Source of the DNA: Gracilariopsis chorda
Taxonomy: Eukaryota > Rhodophyta > Florideophyceae > Gracilariales > Gracilariaceae
Length of the DNA: 26,274 nucleotides
Direction of reading: 5' to 3'
NCBI GenBank assembly: GCA_003194525.1
Contig: NBIV01000555.1
Location: 1-26,274, forward strand
The notes beneath the pieces were generated by a model that saw only the letters and a program-made list of their open reading frames with translations, had not been told where the DNA came from and made no database searches. A program made the position numbers and the translations under genes. Positions 18,485 to 26,274 of the stretch are shown here, piece after piece. Position 1 is the stretch's first letter, and each line of letters opens with the position of its first letter.

Positions 18485-21400
18485 ATGGATTCATTCGGTG
18501 GCATCAAGATTGAAAAGTTGGGCGAGGATAACTTCCATGTATGGAAGCAAAAGGTTGAGTTGCTGCTTGCACTCAAGGACCTCGATGACCATCTTGAATC
18601 AACCAAGCCTACGGACGATGACGAGTTGTCAGCATGGAAGAAGAAAGACTCCAAGGCCAGGGCTGTTATTGGTCTCAGCATCAGTGATGAGCATTTGGAC
18701 CATGTGAGGGATACCGAGAATGCTGCGGAAATGTGGAAAGCCATTTGCGATGTGTTCCAGCGTAAAACGCTGCTCAACCGAATCAATGCAAGACGTGCCT
18801 TCTACACAGCCAAGATGCGAGATGATGAGAAAATGTTACACTTCATCAATCGTGTTCGTCATCTTGCATCGGATCTGAAGAGCATGGACGTAGTGGTTGA
18901 GGAGGAAGACATCGCTATGGCAATCCTATGTGGGCTACCAGACCGCTTCGAACACCTCATTGTCGCTATTGACACCACGATTAGTGATCGTAAACTCGAT
19001 TTAGAGTTTGTGAAGAGTCGTTTGCTGCAAGAGGAACAGCGAATGAACGATCGTGCCAAGGAGGAGTCCGGAAGTGACACGGCTTTGGTCGGTGCGCAGT
19101 CACGAAAGAAGTCCATGGTGTGCTACTACTGTGGTAAGAAGGGGCATATCCAGAGAAACTGTTTCAAGAGACAACGTGACGAAGCTAGCAAAGAGCAGAG
19201 TGCTGCCGCAAACCCAGCTGTGCAGACCGATCTCGGCAACGAGAAACGAGGATGTGACAGTGACTCTGACTTTGTTTGTCTCATTGCGACAGGTTCTGTG
19301 GAAGAAAGTATCAGTGACTGGATCATTGACTCTGGTGCCACCGCCCATATGACGTATGACGAGTCCATGTTTGACAGTTATAGCAAAAGAGAGTCTGCCG
19401 GTGTGAGTATCGGCAATGACTCGAAGCTGGAGTCTCTTGGTCATGGCAGTGACCACCTCGATCTCGCTGTTGAAGGGCGTAAGAGCAAGTGCCGGTTGGG
19501 TGAAGTAGTGCACGTACCGAAGCTAAGGTATCATCTGCTGTCAGTATCTGCGATGTGTGACGTGGGTGCGCGAGTGGTGTTTGACAAAACCAAAGTATGT
19601 GTATACAAAGGCAACACCATGATCGCCCAGGGCCGTCGCATCAAAGGACTGTACTACCTATGTACCGCGATTGAAGTACCAGAAGACATGGACAACGCAC
19701 TTGTGACTGACCTGTCACTATGGCATGCTCGAATGGCTCATGTGAATGTGGATGGTATCAAACATATGGCTCGTAACGGTGTTGTGTCAGGGCTGAATGT
19801 GGACTTGAATCAATCGATGGATGTGTGTGACTCTTGTGTAGTGGGAAAATCTACACGTGCTGCAACTCCCAAGCAAGGGGGGGAACGGGCTTTGCACCCA
19901 TTGGACCTAGTGCATTCGGACATTTGTGGTCCAATCCAAGTAGGTTCCTTGGGAGGTTCACGCTACTTCGTCACATTCATCGATGGTCACTCCCGTTTTT
20001 GCTTCTTGTACATGCTCAAGACCAAGGATGAGGTGTTCCACGTGTTCGTGAAGTGGCTCAAGATGGTTCAAAATCAGAGTGACCGACATGTGAAAACCAT
20101 CACCGCACGTGAGTCTGTGCTACATGCGTTACGCACAGACAATGCTGGTGAGTATGTGTCAAAGAAGTTTTCACAAGAGCTTGAACGTCACGGTATTGAA
20201 CATCAGCGAACGGTGCCTTACAATCCACATCAGAATGGTCTGGCCGAACGGTTCAACCGAACACTCATGGACTTGGTGAGATCGATGCTGCATCACAAGA
20301 AACTGCCAAAGAGCTTCTGGGCTGAAGCATTGAACGTTGCAGTGTATGTGCGCAATCGAGTCACCTGCAAGGCCCTTCCGAGTGACGTGACACCACTCGA
20401 GATGTGGAGTGGATATGAACCTGACTTGAGCAATCTGCGTGTGTTCGGTAGCCGGTGCTGGTACAAAGTGGTGGACCACAAGCTGAAGAAGCTGGAGCAA
20501 CGTGCCGTGGAGGCGATCTTTATTGGGTACACATCTGGATCGAACGGTTATAAACTGTGGGATGCGCAAAAGAAGAAGGTGGTTGTGTCGAGAGATGTGA
20601 GGTTTGACGAATGTAGTGGTTCAGATCAAGGTACTGACCACGTTGATGATGACGACTATGCTGAGATCGACATCTCGGACAAGCCGAAATCAAACATCAC
20701 CTCCACCTCTACTACACCCACCGATGCTGCCCAAGTTGAACCCGCTGCACCAGATACTCCACCAGAAGAAGCTTCAGGCAGTGGCCACGATGAGCCCACA
20801 GCTGAGACAGAAGTTGAGCCAGATGTACCAGATCCACCACCACTTCGGAGATCCACTCGTGAGCGTAGAGCGCCTACCTCGTGGTGGCGCGGCACTGCCC
20901 TACTCACTGCCAGTGATGACGTCCCATCCTCATACTCCGATGCGGTGTCACGTCCTGATTCAAAAGCGTGGACCAAGGCCATGAACAGTGAGTACGAGTC
21001 TCTGATGGAGCATGACACATGGGAGTTAGTGCCAAGGCCAGCTGACAGCAACGTGATATCATCCAAGTGGGTATTTGTGCAAAAATATGAGGCTGGCGAC
21101 AACGATGATCCGACAGTGAGGTACAAGGCTCGTGTGGTGGCTCGAGGGTTTCTGCAGATCGAAGGTGTAGACTTCTCCGAGACGTATGCACCAGTGGTCA
21201 AATTCACATCCATTAGAATGATTCTGTCCATTGTAGCAGTGCAGGACTATCATCTGCACCAGATGGATGTGAAGACTGCATTCTTGAATGGCGACCTGGA
21301 AGAGACTGTGTACATGGAGCAGCCGGACGGATTCATCAAACCTGGGAACGAGGACTTGGTATGCCTTCTCAAGAAAGCCATCTATGGGCTACGACAGGCA

Positions 21401-22510
21401 TCAAGGCAGTGGTTTGCAAAGATGTACTTGTTCCTCGTTGGTTGGATGGGTCTGAAGCCAAACGTCGCAGACGAGTGCGTCTACACCGGAGAGGTACTGG
21501 GAGCGCTTGTGATCATTGCTCTTTATGTGGACGACTTGCTCATTGCGAGTCCAAGTATGGAGACAATGAATCGCGTAAAGCGTGAACTGTCAAAACGTTT
21601 TCAGATGAAGGATCTCAGTGAAGCGCGCATGGTACTTGGGTTCGAGATCCATCGTGATCGATCCAAAAGACAGCTGTACCTGACACAGTCTGCATACACG
21701 CGTAAGGTCTTAGAACGTTTTGGCATGTTGCAGTGCAAACCAATGGACACTCCCATGGACTCCGGTGCTGACCTCACTAAGGTAGAAGAGCCTCTGACGA
21801 ACATCCCGTATCGCCAGGTGATCGGTTGTCTGATGTATCTCTCTGTTGGCACTCGACCGGACATCTCGTTTGCAGTGTCCAAGCTAGCCAAGTATGTCGA
21901 GAAACCTGGAGAGACTCATTGGAAAGCGGTCAAGCGTGTTCTGCGTTACCTCAATGGCACTCGCTCCTTCGGACTTACTTATGGCACCACAACTGATACT
22001 CAGCTGTATGGATACGTAGACTCTGACTGGGCAGGTGATACATCCAACCGCAAGTCCACCAGTGGGTATGTGTTCATGATGTGCGGTGCTCCTGTGTCTT
22101 GGAGCTCGCGCCAACAGGAAGTAGTTGCATTGTCTAGCGCTGAGGCTGAGTATGTGAGTCTGTGCAGTGGGACGAAGGAAGCGATCTGGCTGAGACGACT
22201 GTGGAGTGGCATTGGCAACGCAAGTGGACTACACGTGGATGAGTCAGTGACGCTAATGGTTGAGCCCACAACTGTGTACGTGGACAACCAAGGTTGCATC
22301 GACCTTGCTCGAAATGGAGTTGTGAACAAGCGTACTAAGCACATTGATATTCGCTTTCACTTCACCAGAGAGGCTCTACGCGACAAAGCCGTCCAGTTGC
22401 AGTACTGCTCCACGGAAGACATGGTTGCCGATATGCTGACAAAAGCGCTCGGTCGAGTTAAGCTGGCAAGGTTCCGCGGTGACTGTGGCTTGCTCCCCTT
22501 AGACCTTTGA
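18485..22510 (+). CDS. gag-pol: Intact Ty1/copia gag-pol polyprotein (family A, copy A-3)
   Basis: This single 1341-residue ORF encodes capsid/nucleocapsid, protease, integrase, reverse transcriptase and RNase H in copia order. Gag is about residues 1-200. The CCHC zinc knuckle is C213-C216-H221-C226. Protease DSGA is 282-285. The integrase zinc finger is H414, H419, C448, C451, and its catalytic triad D479, D552, E588 has exact D35E spacing. An acidic/proline linker covers about 710-790. The reverse transcriptase has D928 in MDVKTAFLNGDL and YVDD at 1014-1017. RNase H has D1179 (YVDSDWAGD), E1220 (SSAEAEY) and D1267. The length is normal for the group. The ATG has A at -3 and G at +4, and its position is conserved in the other A copies. 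Residue 501 is G (FIDGHSRF) where A-2 and family B have D. All catalytic residues are present, so it is potentially active, although its 3' LTR is now interrupted. Confidence 0.98.
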   Translation: MDSFGGIKIEKLGEDNFHVWKQKVELLLALKDLDDHLESTKPTDDDELSAWKKKDSKARAVIGLSISDEHLDHVRDTENAAEMWKAICDVFQRKTLLNRINARRAFYTAKMRDDEKMLHFINRVRHLASDLKSMDVVVEEEDIAMAILCGLPDRFEHLIVAIDTTISDRKLDLEFVKSRLLQEEQRMNDRAKEESGSDTALVGAQSRKKSMVCYYCGKKGHIQRNCFKRQRDEASKEQSAAANPAVQTDLGNEKRGCDSDSDFVCLIATGSVEESISDWIIDSGATAHMTYDESMFDSYSKRESAGVSIGNDSKLESLGHGSDHLDLAVEGRKSKCRLGEVVHVPKLRYHLLSVSAMCDVGARVVFDKTKVCVYKGNTMIAQGRRIKGLYYLCTAIEVPEDMDNALVTDLSLWHARMAHVNVDGIKHMARNGVVSGLNVDLNQSMDVCDSCVVGKSTRAATPKQGGERALHPLDLVHSDICGPIQVGSLGGSRYFVTFIDGHSRFCFLYMLKTKDEVFHVFVKWLKMVQNQSDRHVKTITARESVLHALRTDNAGEYVSKKFSQELERHGIEHQRTVPYNPHQNGLAERFNRTLMDLVRSMLHHKKLPKSFWAEALNVAVYVRNRVTCKALPSDVTPLEMWSGYEPDLSNLRVFGSRCWYKVVDHKLKKLEQRAVEAIFIGYTSGSNGYKLWDAQKKKVVVSRDVRFDECSGSDQGTDHVDDDDYAEIDISDKPKSNITSTSTTPTDAAQVEPAAPDTPPEEASGSGHDEPTAETEVEPDVPDPPPLRRSTRERRAPTSWWRGTALLTASDDVPSSYSDAVSRPDSKAWTKAMNSEYESLMEHDTWELVPRPADSNVISSKWVFVQKYEAGDNDDPTVRYKARVVARGFLQIEGVDFSETYAPVVKFTSIRMILSIVAVQDYHLHQMDVKTAFLNGDLEETVYMEQPDGFIKPGNEDLVCLLKKAIYGLRQASRQWFAKMYLFLVGWMGLKPNVADECVYTGEVLGALVIIALYVDDLLIASPSMETMNRVKRELSKRFQMKDLSEARMVLGFEIHRDRSKRQLYLTQSAYTRKVLERFGMLQCKPMDTPMDSGADLTKVEEPLTNIPYRQVIGCLMYLSVGTRPDISFAVSKLAKYVEKPGETHWKAVKRVLRYLNGTRSFGLTYGTTTDTQLYGYVDSDWAGDTSNRKSTSGYVFMMCGAPVSWSSRQQEVVALSSAEAEYVSLCSGTKEAIWLRRLWSGIGNASGLHVDESVTLMVEPTTVYVDNQGCIDLARNGVVNKRTKHIDIRFHFTREALRDKAVQLQYCSTEDMVADMLTKALGRVKLARFRGDCGLLPLDL

Positions 22511-22520
22511 AGTCAGTGAC

Positions 22521-22530
22521 AGAGGGGGGG
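22521..22530 (+). other. Polypurine tract of copy A-3
   Basis: AGAGGGGGGG lies immediately before the 3' LTR, 10 bases after the gag-pol stop codon. There is no room for an envelope or other third gene. Confidence 0.9.
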
Positions 22531-23011
22531 TGTTGGCAGTAGTACCTGTGCTGTCACTGAAAACCAAATGTTCCGGGGAGCATGGGCTGTTTTAGAGGGT
22601 ACCTCTGCAAAAGCGCATATGCGCGTGTGCGCGAACCCAACGTGAAACTGGCTTCTGATTGGCTACTGCAAATGTACATATGCAACGTGGTGCGTACAAG
22701 TGGTATGGCATAACTGGATCGGTTGGACACACCCACGTGTCCAGCTACTACAGTGGTCACAGTGTACGTTGTGTGCAGGGGATACTGATGAAGTGGTTGA
22801 CACCTGGTACAAGTGGTACAGCAGTGGTTGGTACAATGGTAAGGTGCGCATGCACTGTCAACAGGTTTACACATGCACGGGTATATTGATGACGTGGGTG
22901 TTGTGTGCATTGCCACATGATGACATGGCACTAACACCACAGGTTACGTGCCGACTTACCGTGACGTGTTGACTTACCGTGATGTGTTGGCATGTGCTGG
23001 CGTGTGTTGGA
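22531..23011 (+). repeat. Family A 3' LTR of copy A-3, truncated by A-4
   Basis: The first 481 bp of the LTR match the 5' LTR except at one base, then stop after TTGGA at 23011. The next base begins an inverted LTR (TGTTGAAAG). The missing 298 bp, with TATA box and 3' end, should lie beyond the window, on the far side of A-4. Confidence 0.93.
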
Positions 23012-23791
23012 TGTTGAAAGTTGAAAGGAAGTTGAGGGGATGGAAGGGAAGTTCGCCAGCTCTGGCTTGGATTTACTTGGAGGTCCTTCAGGCACATCTT
23101 ATATACCACTCTAAACTCGAATTGCGCGGGAACACCAACTACAAGTAAAACCTAAACCACTAAGCAGGGACACTCAATACTACCAATCATCATCTAACAT
23201 GACATAGCCAGCTCAGCACAACCTCAGTACACCAACGCACACCAACGCACCAATGTTCTGTAATAGTTACGTGCATACACATGACCATGACAAGGCACAA
23301 ATTCACGACTCCAACACACGCCAGCACATGCCAACACATCACGGTAAGTCAACACGTTACGGTAAGTCCGCACGTAACCTGTGGTGTTAGTGCCATGTCA
23401 TCATGTGGCGATGCACACAACACCCACGTCATCAATATACCCGTGCATGTGTAAACCTGTTGACAGTGCATGCGCACCTTACCATTGTACCAACCACGGC
23501 TGTACCACTTGTTACCAGCTGTCAACCACTTCATCAGTATCCCCTGCACACAACGTACACTGTGACCACTGTAGTAGCTGGACACGTGGGTGTGTCCAAC
23601 CGATCCAGTTATGCCATACCACTTGTACGCACCACGTTGCTTATGTACATTTGCAGTAGCCAATCAGAAGCCAGTTTCACGTTGGGTTCGCGCACACGCG
23701 CATATGCGCTTTTGCAGAGGTACCCTCTAAAACAGCCCATGCTCCCCGGAACATTTGGTTTTCAGTGACAGCACAGGTACTACTGCCAACA
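23012..23791 (-). repeat. Family A 3' LTR of copy A-4
   Basis: This 780-bp minus-strand LTR has TGTTG...CAACA ends, directly followed on the right by the A-4 polypurine tract. The TATATAA box on the minus strand (23105-23099) is intact. The expected target duplication is TTGGA (23007-23011). Confidence 0.93.
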
Positions 23792-23801
23792 CCCCCCCTC
23801 T
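23792..23801 (-). other. Polypurine tract of copy A-4
   Basis: The minus strand reads AGAGGGGGGG before the LTR, identical to the other A copies. Confidence 0.85.
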
Positions 23802-23811
23802 GTCACTGACT

Positions 23812-26274
23812 TCAAAGTCTAAGGGAGCAAGCCACAGTCACCGCGGAACCTTGCCAGCTTAACTCGACCGAGCGCTTTCGTCAGCATATCGGCAACCATG
23901 TCTTCCGTGGAACAGTACTGCAAACTGGACGCTTTGTCGCGTAGAGCCTCTCTGGTGAAGTGAAAGCGAATATCAATGTGCTTAGTACGCTTGTTCACAA
24001 CTCCATTCGAGCAAGGTCGATGCAACCTTGGTTGTCCACGTACACAGTTGTGGGCTCAACCATTAGCGTCACTGACTCATCCACGTGTAGTCCACTTGCG
24101 TTGCCAATGCCCACTTCACAGTCGTCTCAGCCAGATCGCTTCCTTCGTCCCACTGCAACAGACTCACATACTCAGCCTCAGCGCTAGACAGTGCAACTAC
24201 TTCCTGTTGGCGCGAGCTCCAAGACACAGGAGCACCGCACATCATGAACACATACCCACTGGTGGACTTGCGGTTGGATGTATCACCTGCCAGTCAGAGT
24301 CTACGTATCCATACAGCTGAGTATCAGTCGTGGAGCCATAAGTAAGTCCGAGGGAGCGAGTGCCATTGAGGTAACGCAGAACACGCTTGACCGCTTTCCA
24401 ATGAGTCTCTCCAGGTTTCTCGACATACTTGGCTAGCTTGGACACTGCCAAACGAGATGTCCGGTCGAGTGCCAACAGAGATACATCAGACAACCGATCA
24501 CCTGGCGATACGGGATGTTCGTCAGAGGCTCTTCTACCTTAGTGAGGTCAGCACCGGAGTCCATGGGAGTGTCCATTGGTTTGCACTGCAACATGCCAAA
24601 ACGTTCTAAGACCTTACGCGTGTATGCAGACTGTGTCAGGTACAGCTTCTTTTGGATCGATCACGATGGATCTCGAACCCAAGTACCATGCGCGCTTCAC
24701 TGAGATCCTTCATCTGAAAACGTTTTGACAGTTCACGCTTTACGCGATTCATTGTCTCCATACTTGGACTCGCAATGAGCAAGTCGTCCACATAAAGAGC
24801 AATGATCACAAGCGCTCCCAGTACCTCTCCGGTGTAGACGCACTCGTCTGCGACGTTTGGCTTCAGACCCATCCAACCAACGAGGAACAAGTACATCTTT
24901 GCAAACCACTGCCTTGATGCCTGTCGTAGCCCATAGATGGCTTTCTTGAGAAGGCATACCAAGTCCTCGTTCCCAGGTTTGATGAATCCGTCCGGCTGCT
25001 CCATGTACACAGTCTCTTCCAGGTCGCCATTCAAGAATGCAGTCTTCACATCCATCTGGTGCAGATGATAGTTCTGCACTGCTACAATGGACAGAATCAT
25101 TCTAATGGATGTGAATTTGACCACTGGTGCATACGTCTCGGAGAAGTCTACACCTTCGATCTGCAGAAACCCTCGAGCCACCACACGAGCCTTGTACCTC
25201 ACTGTCGGTTCATCGTTGTCGCCAGCCTCATATTTTTGCACAAATACCCACTTGGATGATATCACGTTGCTGTCAGCTGGCCTTGGCACTAACTCCCATG
25301 TGTCATGCTCCATCAGAGACTCGTACTCACTGTTCATGGCCTTGGTCCACGCTTTTGAATCAGGACGTGACACCGCATCGGAGTATGAGGATGGGACGTC
25401 ATCACTGGCAGTGAGTAGGCAGTGCCGCGCCACCACGAGGTAGGCGCTCTACGCTCACGAGTGGATCTCCGAAGTGGTTGTGGATCTGGTACGTCTGGCT
25501 CAACTTCTGTCTCAGCTGTGGGCTCATCGTGGCCACTGCCTGAAGCTTCTTCTGGTGGAGTATCTGGTGCAGCGGGTTCAACTTGGGCAGCATCGGTGGG
25601 TGTAGTAGAGGTGGAGGTGATGTTTGATTTCGGCTTGTCCGAGATGTCGATCTCAGCATAGTCGTCATCATCAACGTGGTCAGTACCTTGATCTGAACCA
25701 CTACATTCGTCAAACCTCACATCTCTCGACACAACCACCTTCTTCTTTTTGCGCATCCCACAGTTTATAACCGTTCGATCCAGATGTGTACCCAATAAAG
25801 ATCGCCTCCACGGCACGTTGCTCCAGCTTCTTCAGCTTGTGGTCCACCACTTTGTACCAGCCGGCTACCGAACACACGCAGATTGCTCAAGTCAGGTTCA
25901 TATCCACTCCACATCTCGAGTGTGTCACGTCACTCGGAAGGGCCTTGCAGGTGACTCGATTGCGCACATACACTGCAACGTTCAATGCTTCAGCCCAGAA
26001 GCTCTTTGGCAGTTTCTTGTGATGCAGCATCGATCTCACCAAGTCCATGAGTGTTCGGTTGAACCGTTCGGCCAGACCATTCTGATGTGGATTGTAAGGC
26101 ACCGTTCGCTGATGTTCAATACCGTGACGTTCAAGCTCTTGTGAAAACTTCTTTGACACATATTCACCAGCATTGTCTGTGCGTAACGCATGTAGCACAG
26201 ACTCACGTGCGGTGATGATGGTTTTCACATGTCGGTCACTCTGATTTTGAACCATCTTGAGCCACTTCACGAAC
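23812..26274 (-). pseudogene. Family A pol, copy A-4 (many frameshifts, runs off window)
   Basis: This minus-strand A pol reads from the integrase core (about residue 520 of the intact protein) at the window edge to the stop at 23814-23812. Open pieces are 26270-about 25920 (integrase with D and E of the triad), about 25816-25430 (linker), about 25436-24640 (reverse transcriptase, YVDD), then short RNase H pieces. Breaks are mostly one- or two-base length changes: near 25920, 25862, 25748, 25428, 24645, 24480, 24449, 24291, 24153, 24005 and 23935. A three-base insertion lies near 26217. Substitutions are few, so sequencing error is as likely as decay. Confidence 0.9.

Noticed and set aside
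22511..22530. Possible envelope or extra ORF after pol
   Set aside because: Only 20 bases separate the stop codon from the 3' LTR, and these hold the polypurine tract.

Overview
The window is a stack of nested Ty1/copia-type LTR retrotransposons with no recognisable host gene. It is eukaryotic: gag zinc knuckle, aspartic protease, DDE integrase, copia-type reverse transcriptase and RNase H in one polyprotein, TG...CA LTRs, and a primer-binding site complementary to the anticodon arm of initiator tRNA-Met. The species cannot be fixed from this; a protist such as an oomycete is a guess from the general look of the proteins.

Two families are present. Family A has LTRs of about 780 bp (TGTTGG...CAACA), a leader of about 1.2 kb and a 1341-residue gag-pol ORF. 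Family B has LTRs of about 807-836 bp (TGTTAGC...) and a clearly different pol. Layout, left to right: 1-2314 is the gag end and leader of a minus-strand A copy (A-1). 2315-3094 is an A LTR shared by A-1 and the next copy. 3095-8363 is a second minus-strand A copy (A-2, frameshifted pol), with its 5' LTR at 8364-9142. 9143-11873 is a plus-strand B pol whose 5' part is cut off by the A insertion, with its 3' LTR at 11874-12680. 12681-13479 is a minus-strand B gag and leader. 13485-14263 is a solo A LTR with perfect CTGGG target duplications, sitting in the B primer-binding site. 14278-15113 is a minus-strand B LTR shared by the gag on its left and the pol remnant on its right (15114-16486). 16487-23011 is a plus-strand A copy (A-3) with an intact gag-pol at 18485-22510 and a 3' LTR cut short by another minus-strand A copy (A-4, 23012 to the window end).

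The order of events can be partly read. The B copies are older, and B(+) lies inside B(-) gag. A elements then inserted into the integrase regions of both B copies, and a solo A LTR formed in the B(-) primer site. A-3 is young: its 5' and 3' LTRs differ at one base in the 481 bp that can be compared. A-4 landed in A-3's 3' LTR later still.

Three points stand out. Both families show head-to-tail copies sharing one LTR. The LTRs of the two families share promoter-like modules although their pol genes have diverged. Both ends of the window are rich in single-base length differences while the middle is not, which looks more like uncorrected long-read error than biological decay. I see no RNA gene, CRISPR array, host coding gene or non-retrotransposon system.
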